In this document: positions 1-13,498 of the stretch, in pieces
Layout: every line of letters starts with the position of its first letter
Numbering within the stretch: the first letter of the stretch is position 1
Assembly (NCBI GenBank): GCA_905250885.1
Contig: CAJNOQ010001158.1
Span: forward strand, 1 to 35,183
DNA: 35,183 nucleotides
Reading direction: 5' to 3'
From: Didymodactylos carnosus
Lineage: Eukaryota; Rotifera; Eurotatoria; Philodinida; Philodinidae
Position numbers and translations under genes: made by a program
The notes under the pieces: model-generated
Told to the model about the DNA's origin: nothing
The model's input: the letters and a program-made list of their open reading frames with translations, nothing else
The model's database searches: none

Positions 1-224
1 TCCAGACAGAAATGATGAAACATCGTATAATTATAAATATGGCAGTCTAATTCAATTGGTTGAAGATTTTTTAAATCATGAACAGGAAAATGATGAAATG
101 AGAATATATTTCTTACCATAATGAAACACAAAATATGTTTCATCACAATAAGAAACAACACTTTCAGCCCTTTTATTCCTACTTAAATGTTAAAAAATAC
201 GATGTTTCATCATTTCTGTCTGGA
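1..224. repeat. 28-bp perfect inverted repeat around a ~170-bp spacer
   Basis: Bases 1-28 (TCCAGACAGAAATGATGAAA then CATCGTAT) are the exact reverse complement of 197-224. The match already holds at base 1, so the left arm may continue outside the window. It could be a MITE or a 3'-UTR hairpin of the possible gene ending at 121. No target duplication can be judged because the left flank is missing. Confidence 0.75.
2..121 (+). CDS. possible C-terminal end of an unrecognised gene (partial at window edge)
   Basis: From base 2 one frame stays open for 39 codons and ends in TAA at 119-121. The product would start PDRNDETSYNYKYG and end in DEMRIYFLP; it is acidic and has mixed composition with codon choice like the genes further right, unlike the stop-rich DNA that follows. 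I do not recognise a family and 39 codons is too short to exclude chance. The first 28 bases recur as a perfect inverted copy at 197-224, so the alternative is that this is the arm of a small inverted-repeat element. An upstream exon outside the window would decide it. Confidence 0.3.
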   Translation, partial: PDRNDETSYNYKYGSLIQLVEDFLNHEQENDEMRIYFLP

Positions 225-283
225 TGATCATTGGTATGTAAACGAATTTTGTACAATCTTCATTAATATATCTAAAATTTTTT

Positions 284-500
284 CCCTTTTTGGAATCTCT
301 GTGTAACAAAGGCAGTACCCTCGTTTTTTTGGTTCTGTGGAATGAGGAATAATCTCAAACAAATCTTACAAAGCTAAAAAGGGCACACTGGAATACCAAA
401 ATGGCATTATAAAATACGGTTAAGGGTATTTCTAATTCCACAGAACCAAAAAAAAGAGGGCACTGCATTTGTTACTCAAAGATTCCAAAAAGAGTATCCC
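284..500. mobile_element. small inverted-repeat element (MITE-like)
   Basis: The left arm (about 284-345) and right arm (about 431-498) are imperfect reverse complements over roughly 60 bases. Shared blocks include CTTTTTGGAATCT, GTAACAAA, GCAGT.CCCTC and TTTTTTTGGTTCTGTGGAAT. The spacer is about 85 bases and shows no coding potential. A second short hairpin, AAAAAGAGTAT with ATACTCTTTTT, lies at about 488-523 directly after the right arm. I could not fix a target duplication, so the superfamily is unknown. Confidence 0.7.
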
Positions 501-1488
501 GGCATGGAAATACTCTTTTTCGGTTCTTTCTTTTTAGAGAGCAGAAGAATTCTATTACTGATGTATCTTTTACATTTACGAGAACAGATTGCTAATGTAG
601 ATGAATAACGGGTATGTAGTGTAACTCACAGATTATATATTGTACGATGTATAGAACGTGAACAGATAAAGGTTTACTTTTAATAATTTTTATTTAATAA
701 ATTTTACTTATTCTGGCTGTTTTCTAGCTAGTGAGTCTCTCTCACTACCCTAGTGAAGAAACCCTATAAGAAGTTCATCGGGACTATCGAGAAAATGACG
801 GTGACTATGAAAATCTGCTCAAAGTGGAATAATCCCATATGTTGGTTATTTTTACAGAAAACTAAACAATTTTTAACATTTTTTCACTATGAGCAGACTT
901 CCGTTTGATTTTCAAAATTCTTAATAAAATCGAATATTGTCACAAGGCTCAGCGTGGTAGAAAGTCCATGTTTTCAATTATTTGTGAGACTATCAGACGT
1001 AGCAGTAACCAATCACGGAAGATGTATGGAAATGCATACTAGCTGAGAACTGTAAGAGATATAGAAGTCGACCTAGTCTAAAATTGTAGAAGACGCGCTA
1101 CCTAACCATGATGTTGCAACCAAAAATTCAGCACAGCTTTAAGAGTTGGCACTCTCATATTTTTCACTGTTTAATTACATGATCTAAAATCTCATATACG
1201 AGCAGATGCAGTCAAATCTTGATTATAAAGTGCTGAAAATCTGAACCCTCTATATATTTTTGTTCAAAAGTTTTTTAAAAAATAGCCACGATCATTCTAT
1301 TTTGAAATGGAAAGTAGAAACTCAGTATGTCTAAAAAAAGGATTCAAATAACCGTTTATTGGTAACCTTTTGAAAATACAAAAATATGATTTTGTAGCAC
1401 TTGAAAATCTCTGTCGAATTCTGTTTCTTCATCATTTCAAATAAATCGTTATTCTGCGAATAAAAGTATAAAACACTAGAGTGCCAAT
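501..1488. other. AT-rich non-coding DNA, nothing recognised
   Basis: No open frame with coding character, RNA gene or clear repeat was seen on either strand apart from the short hairpin near 488-523. Likely degenerate intergenic sequence. Confidence 0.5.
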
Positions 1489-1763
1489 CAGGGATCCCAG
1501 ATCTAAAAGACGGAAATAAGAAAATAAAACTTCAAAATCAGACAAAAATCAGAACGTTGTTTATTCTCATACCCAAATGGTTAGTTATACATAAAAAATT
1601 TTAGAAAAAAAAATTATAAATTAAATTTTCGTTCTATATCAAACAAAGATTCTAAAATAAGAAAAAATTCCAAAAATAAGAAAATAAGAAATGAAGCAGA
1701 AAAAAGTCTCAAAATAAGACTTTTTCTGCTAAAATCAGACGATCTGGGATTCCTGGTGCCAAT
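1481..1763. mobile_element. hAT-type MITE with perfect 8-bp target duplication
   Basis: The element proper is 1489-1755 (267 bp). It begins CAGGGATCCCAGATC and ends, read in reverse complement, CAGGAATCCCAGATCG, giving about 15-bp terminal inverted repeats. The 8-mer GTGCCAAT lies directly outside both ends (1481-1488 and 1756-1763). A CAGGG-type terminus plus an 8-bp duplication is the signature of hAT elements. The inside is A/T-rich, has no frame and carries a near-perfect hairpin (AGCAGAAAAA.GTCT type) at about 1695-1729. With no transposase it must have been moved by an enzyme encoded elsewhere. Confidence 0.88.
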
Positions 1764-1789
1764 AATTGGAATTATTTAGTACTAGAAAA

Positions 1790-1985
1790 TTTACCCGGCA
1801 TTGCCCGGGTACCAAGGGAGGTACTCCTGTGGGTGAAGATTTTGGAGGCGCACATAGCCTACAGTCTTCCTCTTGATGAATGTGGACCCCATACAAAATT
1901 TGGCTGCTCTGGGATCAAGCATGTGGATTTGTATAGCATAATAATCAAACAGGCAAACAAACACTTATATTATAGTATAGATTAG
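1790..1985 (+). mobile_element. probable 3' tail of a non-LTR retrotransposon or SINE
   Basis: The block starts ACCCGGCATTGCCCGGGTAC, continues with ACCCCATACAAAATTTGG and ends in GGCAAACAAACACTTATATT followed by ATAGTATAGATTA. This succession (GC-rich CCCGG stem, a 'cccatacaaaattt' block, a run of CAAACAAACA, then a short AT tail) is common at 3' ends of RTE-like elements and their SINEs in invertebrates. No reverse transcriptase frame is present, so it is at most a severely 5'-truncated copy. The identification rests on remembered pattern, not on alignment. Confidence 0.45.
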
Positions 1986-2348
1986 TTAATTATAAATTAA
2001 TATCTAGAACACTTTTTTTTCGTAATTTTTTTAATCATACTATAACTAGAAATCATTGGCCCTCAAGATACGCAAAAATGATGTTTCTACGATTACTTTT
2101 GACTGAGTTGCAAGCTTTTTTAAATCGGAGCTAGCAATTCAAATTTTAATAATTAGAATTTTAACTTACTTAATTAATAACTCTTTCAATATCTGACCAA
2201 ACTTTGTTTTATTGCTCAGGCATACCATCGAAGGTGTTCTCAACACTGGCAAAGTTTGAGAGTGTGTTTAAGTGGAGAACATTCCCTCTTAACATATGCG
2301 ATCATTCACAGCTCAGCGACTGATAGAATTAGACTGTTTCGATAGCTC

Positions 2349-2948
2349 ACGAGGAACACTATTCTTCTGTAACACTCCTTTTTTAATCGTTCATACGTCG
2401 ATCGATAGAGGGTATCGAGATAGTAAAAAGCCTAAAATGGCTCGTGCCGATGACTCTTGAGGTCCCGGTTTGCTGAAAAACCAGTTTTTCAGAAACTCGG
2501 AAAAATAATCAAAACCTTTTGTTAGTGAGACATGACTATAGCCCGCAAATTGCTAATTAAAATGAGACGTCTCCCACCTCTACACGATCTTTCTTTGCAA
2601 AGTTAGAGAATTTACAAAAAAAGCCCTAAATGTTCATTGTCAGCTCAAAGCTGCAGAAATCAGAAGAAATTAATTCAGGGCTTTTGTTGTAAATTTTCTA
2701 ACTTTGCAAAGAAAGATCGTGTAGGGGTGGGAGACGTCTCATTTTAATTAGAAATTTGCTATAGTTATGTCTCACTAACAAAAGGTTTTGATTATTTTTC
2801 CGAGTTTCTGAAACCTGGTTTTCCAGAAAACCGAGACTTCAAGAGTTATTGGCACGAGACCTTTTAGGCTTTTTACTATCCTGATACCCTCTATTGATCG
2901 ACGTATGAACGATTGAAAAGGAGTGTTACAGTAGGATAGTGTTCCTCG
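2349..2948. mobile_element. foldback element, copy 1 (long inverted arms)
   Basis: About 600 bp of near-palindrome. The left arm runs from CGAGGAACACTATTC at about 2349 to about 2625; the right arm from about 2680 to 2948 is its reverse complement with scattered mismatches and small indels. Shared landmarks are AACACTCCTTTT, AATCGTTCATACGTCGATC, AAACCTTTTGTTAGTGAGACAT and ACTTTGCAAAGAAAGATCGT. A loop of roughly 50 bases (ATGTTCATTGTCAGCTCAAA region) separates the arms. There is no coding frame. A second full copy lies at 12376-12990 and a half copy in a TRPM intron at 22351-22480. No clear target duplication was found. Confidence 0.85.
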
Positions 2949-5700
2949 CTAGTGGTAGAATATAAACAGTTTACAGAGACAAGAACTTGAGTCATGACAA
3001 AAGCGTCATTAATAAATTATTGAATTAGTTATAAGTGGACATATTTGTGCGGGATGTGGTAAAGGATGAATTTTGGTATGTGTGTAAACGTTATTCATCT
3101 ATTGTTTTCTGGAAGGATATTAACAGTATTATCAGGTCTCAAAACGACTCTTGCTTATTAAAAAGTAGTGTTTTTTAAATTTTTATCTCAGACTGTAATG
3201 ACGAAGTCTAGCTTCTATTTCTCTGATATATATACACGATTATTCTTATCATCATTCTATAGAGAGGTTTATTTCTTTTTGTATTCTATGTGCGTACGAT
3301 TTATCTTTAGAAAAAAACACATTTAAGTTGCACAACCGTACAGCAGCTATATCTTTAGTCAGTTTAAATTTCATTTGCCCTATAATATTAATATAAATAA
3401 AGATAAAATGTTGGTTTTTATGGGTCTCTCGTCATAAATCTATTTTGGCAACCAAACGCCATAACGACGTATGAGCAAAAATTTTAAAGGATATTCGATA
3501 CGTTAAGAAATAACTACAAAACATATTCAGGGACTTCGTCTATAAATTTTTATGAGATATCGTTCGAACATGTGCAAAACGCGATTGTTCGTGCTTGCAT
3601 AATTTTTCTTGGCCAGTTTACGTGATGGACAGTTCGGATTAGTTTCAAACTAGATCTATCATATGTAGGTTAGTATTTAAGAGCTTCTAAAAAAATTCTC
3701 ATAATTTTTATTAAAATATCTTCTAGAGTTGAGAGACATCTAATTTTGCTTGAAAATATATTTACTTTGAAAATCAGTTTCTTAATGATTTTAGAAACTT
3801 TTTCTTAGAAATCCTGGAGTTTCCCGCTTGACCCCCGGCTCATTGTGCATTTTGATAATAGAGCACATCGAGCTGTCTAATGATGTACTTAGCTCAGTAT
3901 GGGCTTTTCGAATATATTTTGTATTTCTGACGAAGGGAGGGAGAGAAGGATAAAATCGATCGCAAAAAATGTGTTTTTGTGTGTTCTTTACTTTCGTTTT
4001 AGTTTAAAGCATGTTTAATAACACATCCGAGATAGTTTTTAGACAAGAATAATAATGAAACTTGGAAGAACATTAATGATTTTATGCATGGAAAATGGAA
4101 TTTTTATTTTTGTATAAATAATGGAACATAAACATATGCTTGTTGTTTTTTACACTTTGAGGTTCTCGGATATGGATATGATAATTGGATCGTGCACACT
4201 TCCATCCTACGTAATCCTAGTTTTTTTCCCGTATGCACTTTAGATGAGATCGGATGCCAATAGTTTTTATACTTTAGAGTTTTTAGCAAAAATTCTCTTT
4301 ATCGCTAACTCAAAATTGACTTGCTCCATTTTCTTGTGTAACATCTTATTAAATAACAACCAAGTCAAATTTAAGTTTCACTTGACTTTTACACGAAAAA
4401 AATACCACACTTGAGCTAATAAATTATCAAATTTAGTAAAATCTATCATACATACTACACTTTAATTATGAAACTGATTAAATTGACTAGACCAAATGTT
4501 AATTTCCAAAACAGAACGAATACATAATCATACTGTTATGACTGAATTCAAATTTCAATGTAATATAATATAGATTTTTCACAACATATCAGATTTTCTT
4601 AACATTAAATGAATAATATCGAAATTTAATAATGATGGACGAAAGAGAAGATACGTTTACTTACCAAGATAATCTAAACAAAACAAATTTTAACGTATCT
4701 TTATTGTAGTTTGTTTTCAACTATTAAGTCTTTGAAATGCATCAGAAACCAAGATTAACTAATTATTTCTTAAGAATATAAGAAAGATATCTTCTAACAG
4801 TAAAATAGTTTATTTGTGAGTACAAACAATTACAAATCATAGAAGAATGAGTGAGATAAAATTACACAATATGTTCATCAATAAGAAATGAAACCTTTTT
4901 GTGTAATATTTAATAGATAAAGAGCTAAAAGAAATAATCCGACAAATATTTGGTTTTCTTTTTTGAATAGTATTTTTTTTTCTGACAAACTGTTATAGAA
5001 CAAAACAGTAACAGCAAAGGTGAACGCATAACATACAATAAAATAAAAGAGGATGGAAGAAATATCAATACAAATTGAAAAATGATTGCCTTTAAATGCT
5101 ATTTTAATTTATAAAAATACAACATGTTGTTTCTGTCTACTTCTGCAATAAGACAAAATAAACAATAGATAGAAACACAGTTTAGCATCACTGATTCATT
5201 TACTCTTCTTGCACTTGAACAAAAGTCGACATAAAGTTTGTATACTTGTTGTAAAAATTCATTTTCACTCGTTTACGCAAAAAAAAAAAAAATTTAACAA
5301 CTTTAACAATTCAACCCCCTACATATGCTAGTTTTTTTAGAAAGTCGTTTAAGTAAAAAATTTTAGTTGATGCATTGTTGAGCTTTAGGTCGAGAAGAAC
5401 ATTTTGTGAATAAAAAAAAAGTAATTATGAAGAAAAGAATGTTGACTTAATATAAATTGAGTTATGATTTGTGTCTATTTTGTTTTGGATACTGATGACT
5501 AGGAGTCACAACAAAGAGTAAGAAAGAGTAAAACTGCACAATAGTCAATATCCACTTAGATGTAAAAATACTTAACAAGACAATTGTAGAATTGGGAAAA
5601 AAAGAGCTGGCATTATAAGCTCATCTTTGGTGTAGATAAACATCATTCTTCGAGTATGACTAGAATCGACTCTTTTGGTTTGTGTATATGTCTGCTGTTT
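2949..5700. other. AT-rich non-coding DNA downstream of the TMEM184 gene
   Basis: About 2.75 kb without a supportable gene. It contains A and T runs, for example around 5280-5292, and the 3' side of the minus-strand TMEM184 gene, so its right end should include that gene's 3' UTR. I could not place a convincing poly(A) signal. No tRNA, rRNA or structured repeat was seen. Confidence 0.5.
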
Positions 5701-8566
<2,866 letters not shown>

Positions 8567-10569
8567 CTTTATAATCTAGAAAAAAATAAATAAAAAATAA
8601 TGTTTTTCATTATGATTTCTACAACGATGTGATTCTATTTGTCAACTTTCTCGTGATAATCATTCGAAAGAGAATGATGAATGGTTACGTAAACGATCTT
8701 TTTAATGTTGTCTGGTAAACATTTTTATTTCCTTTGTCAGGTGACTTTTTAGTTAAATATTCTAAAATCATCCAAGATCGATAAGACTGACGAATATATG
8801 CCACAACACGTCCAACTCATCTACATCAGCAGGTGCTCAGTCAACTACCACATTACATACTCTTTAGTTAAATAACAGCTTAAACTTCTTTTTATTATTT
8901 GTCATAGTAATAAAGCAAATAAAACCAACTTTTTTAATTAACATAAAGTAACATTATTTTATTTGTTCTCTCTTGTCTATATATTCTTGTCTTCCTTCTG
9001 TTATATTAGTCGATTTTCTTTTTACGTTCTGTAACCATCTACCATTTTTTTCTTGTTAATGGTCACTACATAGTCGTATAACGCATCTGTGCAATTACAC
9101 AAGTATTATCAGATTTTTGATTGTAGAAGATACAAAAATCTTTTACTGTTTTTCAAAAATAGAAAGAGTGCATCAATTCTCTGCCAGTGAAAACCTTCTG
9201 TCACTATGTCAACGGTTTCAAGCTATGTAGCTTCGCGTTACTTTTTTGTAAAAGCAGAAGACTAGTTTCGTCCGAAAGTGAAAAGATCTAGATCATTACC
9301 AAGTGGTTTTTGAAGATGCCTGCAGGAAAACAAGTCAGTATTGTATCTACATTCTGCATAAACTAGACAACATGAGATTTAGTGCTGTAGGACAGGATCT
9401 TCGTAATTGGTGACAGTTCAAAAAGGTGACATAAATCAGCATGAATGACCATTAACTGACTTGTCAAAAAACGTCTCCCAATCTCATATTAGGAAATGTG
9501 GGAATATGTTGGGAATTTTAAAGTCGTGGGTCAACATGAAAAGTTTCCAAAAAGGTTCAACACTTTGCTCCTTAACTAAATAAAAGTCATTTTTTTTAAC
9601 GATTATCTGTCTGTAATCGTCGATTATTAAACTGATGACTTAAAAGTCACGAGAAAATGATTAAATTACTCAGTATTTCTGATGAGGTTGTGTTGCTAGT
9701 TCTGTCGGCGCAATCTGTTTTTCTTTCGTAGACTGCACAATATGTACACATTCTTAAAAATCTCTTAGCGATCAAGCATGACAGTTTCGAAGATCTATTT
9801 TTAGGAGTTCTATTCAAATAATAACGGTACATACAGAAAATCATCGGTCGTAGCAAGAGGAAAAAGTCACAACTCTTGTATAATAAGAAAAATAATTTTC
9901 AGCGTCAGACTGTTTATCACATGCTTAACGATTTTTGAGATACAAAACACTCTCGGAAAAGAAAAGAAATCACATCTATTCTACGCACATTTGATTTCTC
10001 GTCCGCTAGGCCTTTTCTCAGTTAGAAACACTAGACTCAAAAGGTGAAAAATCAACATGCGTTTCTTTTCTACCTAAGTGGTGTCTTATTATTTCTGTAT
10101 CCCTATATTTCATTTATTTTTCTAATAAATTAAATTATATTCATTCACATGAAGACAAGCGATATAAACGACTTTGATCGACCTAAAAATATGTAGTTTT
10201 TGAAATCAGTGTGTGTGTACAGTCTGTTAGTCAACAAATCAAGCAATCAAACTTTGTAAAAGTCATCGATCATGACTTTTACAAAATGACTCAACTAATT
10301 ACATCATTCAGCTACACAATTGGAAACATCTTCTTTCGTAGTCTGAGTATTTTCCTTTAAAATAATAATCTGACAAAATCTAGTATTAAGATGGATAGTG
10401 AGAGACTTAACATTTCTGTAGAAACACAGTACTGTGTCACAGAATGCTCCTTTTTCTCAAATGTTTTATCGTTAAAAAAGCTAAGCTGTTAGAATTCGCT
10501 TGAGTATTATTTTAATAGTATATTGAAGGTACAATATAAAACTTTCCTAACTCTATAAGTTGAATACCT
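8567..10569. other. 2-kb divergent intergenic region between TMEM184 and the penta-EF-hand gene
   Basis: The two flanking genes point away from each other, so both promoters should lie here. No TATA-like or other site can be supported by position alone. There is a perfect hairpin at 10253-10285 and the self-complementary ACACAGTACTGTGT near 10424. Short open frames here (for example 9647-9856 minus) have no coding character. Confidence 0.5.
10253..10285. repeat. perfect 14-bp stem, 5-base loop hairpin
   Basis: TTTGTAAAAGTCAT is followed by CGATC and then its exact reverse complement ATGACTTTTACAAA. It lies about 285 bases upstream of the penta-EF-hand start. It could be a protein-binding palindrome or the stub of a mobile element; the sequence alone does not say which. 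Confidence 0.7.
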
Positions 10570-11809
10570 ATGATTTTACAAAACATGGTTGACTTATGCA
10601 AAAGTGAACTTTTACTGAGAGGAATTCATTATAGTGCGGTAAGGCGAATACTATTTGATACTTTATCTTTTAACGAGCGGCTAAGTCCTCTTTCATCCTA
10701 TAACAAATATTTTCCTGTTAACCTGTGACTCTAATATTGTTTACACATCTTTTGTTATTTTAGCCTAGCTTTTCCTTAAATCAGAATGGACATCAAAATG
10801 ATTCATCTTCTCAAACAAATATTCATAAAGCATTTCAAAGCAGAAGAAAGGTAAAACATTCTAATTTTTGTTCTAAATCTAAAGAATGTGAAAAAATAAA
10901 CATTGTATTTCTAAATATCAAATCTATATCATAAAAACTATCAAATTTTATCCAGTTTTCTAACTTCATCGTCGTGATTGTATTATTTTTATTTATTTTT
11001 CTGTAATTTTTAGATTGAAATTGACGATGAAGATCTATTAATACTGTTAAATGACTCTGATTTAAGTAGACAATTTGATCATACAAAATTTTCAATTGAA
11101 CATTGTAAACTTTTAATATCAGCCGTTAATGTAAATATCAAAGATTATCATTTATCAAAATTATGTATACTTTTCCTCGTTGTTTAGAGTTCATTGGCTC
11201 CTGGCTTAGATAAATTATCATTTGAACGCTTTAAATATGTATTTGAATTATTATTAACATGGCGTAATTTGTTTCGTCGACATGATCTAGATCGAAATGG
11301 AATCATTGAAACATATGCACTTGTCAATATTTTAAATTCATTACGTATGTTTAGTATGAAAAGAAAAACGAAAATGAAATATATAAATAATCTTTTTATC
11401 TCATGCTTAGGTTTCAATTTGCCACCGTCAACATTAGAAATAATTGTTAAACGTTATTCTACTCGACATGATGGTCAACTAAAAATATGTTTTGAACATT
11501 ACATACAATTGTGTGCACGATTAACATTATTAAATGGTTAGTTCTTTCATTTTTATTTTGGTTATAAACTATGAAAAGCTGTAAAACTAAAATTATTCAT
11601 CTCAATATAAAGTCTTTTAAATTATCTGTTTAGATTTGATGCAACAAAAACAACAATCAAATGTTGATACGAATGTTTCTCCACGTGATGTTTGCTCATT
11701 TTCAATCGATGAAGTTTGTATTATTCTATATGTGTGACAGTTTTCTATATCTATAACAATTAATTTATCGTTTCTGTTTTAGTTTATGCAATTAGCATTA
11801 ACTTTATGA
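10570..11809 (+). CDS. sorcin/grancalcin-like penta-EF-hand protein (7 exons)
   Basis: Calcium-responsive dimer-forming adaptor family (sorcin, grancalcin, ALG-2, peflin). Exons: 10570-10638 (tentative), 10764-10850, 11014-11130, 11188-11344, 11411-11536, 11634-11713, 11783-11809; 220 aa, phases close. Matches to sorcin run to the end: FSIEHCKLLIS, LSFERFKYVFELLLTWRNLF, HDLDRNGIIE, LPPSTLEIIVKRYS, FEHYIQLCARL and the closing FSIDEFMQLALTL, whose partner helix forms the PEF dimer. The N-terminus is Gln/Asn/Ser-rich instead of Gly/Pro-rich. The best EF loop (124-135, DLDRNGIIETYA) has Ala at position 12 where Glu normally binds calcium, and the other loops also look degraded, so calcium binding may be weak. 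The first exon is the least certain: an earlier Met (codon 1) and Met6 are both possible and a good GTAAGG donor follows. AATAAA at 11854-11859 follows the stop. Confidence 0.87.
11345..11410 (+). other. 66-base stop-free intron that masquerades as coding sequence
   Basis: It starts GTATGTTTAG and ends ATGCTTAG, is exactly 22 codons long and has no in-frame stop, so an ORF finder runs through it. Removing it joins ILNSLR to FNLPPSTLEI, which then aligns without a gap to the sorcin EF-hand helix-linker-helix (KALTTMGFRLSPQAVNSI). The 22 residues it would add are Lys/Met-rich and unlike the family. Confidence 0.82.
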
Positions 11810-11853
11810 AAAAGCGCCAAACAATATTATTCTCACAATTTCTTCTTCAAAAA

Positions 11854-11859
11854 AATAAA
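11854..11859 (+). terminator. candidate poly(A) signal of the penta-EF-hand gene
   Basis: AATAAA lies 45 bases after the TGA stop in an A-rich stretch. Position and sequence fit a canonical cleavage signal; a 3'-end read would be needed to prove use. Confidence 0.55.
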
Positions 11860-12375
11860 TGACTTTATATTTGGATAACATGTTTAACCCAAATTGTGAT
11901 GACACTTTTTTTTTCTTCTTTTATTTTTGTATATATGCTGTGATATTTTTATAAACACCGGTTGTCCGTATGTGCGTATTCTTTGACAGTTATTTTATTT
12001 TATAATAAAATCGATACGAAAATCTAGTTTATTACAGACGTTTGTACTATATCTGATTGAGTATTGAAAGCGCATATATTTTTATAGTTGCATTAACACA
12101 TGTTTATTCATATATGTGCATAGTACCAATTAGTTCGTAAGATAATATGAGAATAGTGGTTTTTCAAAAGTTTGATGTATTATGGTTAGAAACCGTTTTT
12201 GATAATAGACAATAATGATGAAAGTTTAAATGCAAATAGCGTCGCTAAACTTCTAGTAGAAAGCTATACTATCGCAATATTTTAGACTTAATAAATTTGT
12301 CTTTTCTTTCGTTACGGTCGAGTTTTTATCATCGAATTGTTTCGATGGTATTCAACGTATATATTCTCAACTTAC

Positions 12376-12990
12376 AAGAGAACATTCCCAGGTGTCATCT
12401 CCCGTTTTGACTCATTCATATCTCAATCGATAGAGTATATCAAGATAGTAAAAATCCTAAAAGGATTTGTCCCATGACTCTTGAAGACTCTGTTTTCTTG
12501 AAAACCAGTTTCTCAGGAACTCTAAAGAATAACCAAAACCGTTCTTAATGAGGTATAATGGTAGCCCACAAGTTTCTGATTAAAACGTGATATCCCCCAG
12601 CTCTACATGAGCTTTCTCTGCAAAGTTATAGAATTTACAAGAAAAGCCCTGAATGTTCATTGTGAACTCAAAGCTACAGAAATAAGAAGGAAAAAATTAA
12701 TTTAGGACTTTTCTTGTAAATTGTATAACTTTGCAAAGAAAGGTTGTGTAGAGCTGGGAGATATCTCCTTTTAGTCAGAAATTTGCGGGCTACCATTATG
12801 CCTCATTAAGAAAAGTTTTGGTTATTTTTTAGAGTTGACTGGTTTTAAGAGAAAACTGGTTTTCCAGAAAACAGAGTCTTCAAGAGTAATGGGAAAAAAT
12901 CCTTTTAGGCTTTTTAGTATCTTGATATACTCTATCGATCGAGATATGAATGAGTCAAAACGAGAGATGACACCTGGGAATATTTCCTCG
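12376..12990. mobile_element. foldback element, copy 2
   Basis: About 615 bp with arms of roughly 280 bases. Outer ends are GAGAACATTCCCAGGTGTCA on the left and CCTGGGAATATTTCCTCG on the right. It shares with copy 1 (2349-2948) the arm blocks TCTTGAAGACTC-type, AACCAAAACC.TT.TTAATGAG, CTTTGCAAAG and the loop with TGTTCATTGTGAACTCAAAG, so both copies derive from one palindromic ancestor. The 62-codon open frame at 12835-13023 lies in the right arm and is a by-product of the repeat, not a gene. No target duplication could be fixed. Confidence 0.85.
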
Positions 12991-13077
12991 TTAGCGGAAA
13001 GAGAAATTAGAGAAAAGCAGTAAGGATCAGTTCAAGTTTGCAGGACTTAAGCTTTTTTTGTAACACAAGGCAGTTGT

Positions 13078-13485
13078 AAAAAAGATAGAAAACTCTTATT
13101 TGAGACGTTTCGTCAGTTTACTTGTAACATAATCAGTCAAATGAACAAGTTTAAACGAAAGAAAAAATTCTTTTTACAATTGAAAATAAGCGGAGAAAGA
13201 ACTAAAAAATAGAAGACTAAATGTATATGTATCTGTATAATAAACGAGGTCGTTCTCTCTCCGCTTATTACTAATTGTAAAAAGGAATTTTTTTCTTTCA
13301 CAAGTTATAGTCTATTTATTAAGAGAAAAATAAAAGATTTGTTTATGTTTACCAAAAGAGAGAATAGCTCCCCATTATTATTGGTAAGAGCTCAAAAAAA
13401 AAACCACACAGATCACGTAGATAAAGTAAAAAACAGCAGGAGTAAACTGACGCAACGTGTCAAATAAGAGTTTTTTATCTACCAT
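13078..13485. mobile_element. doubly nested inverted-repeat element (MITE-like)
   Basis: The outer arms are about 13081-13125 and 13438-13482 (AAAACTCTTATTTGA.ACGTT, CGTCAGTTTAC). A second inverted pair lies inside, about 13159-13202 and 13252-13301 (GAAAGAAAAAATTC, TTTTTACAATT, AATAAGCGGAGA). The two concentric hairpins leave a loop of about 50 bases. It sits between foldback copy 2 and a hAT-type MITE, so three elements lie end to end. No coding sequence is present. Confidence 0.75.
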
Positions 13486-13498
13486 AATTAAATAGGTG

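Noticed and set aside
12835..13023. 62-codon frame
   Set aside because: Lies in the right arm of foldback copy 2; its openness comes from the repeat.
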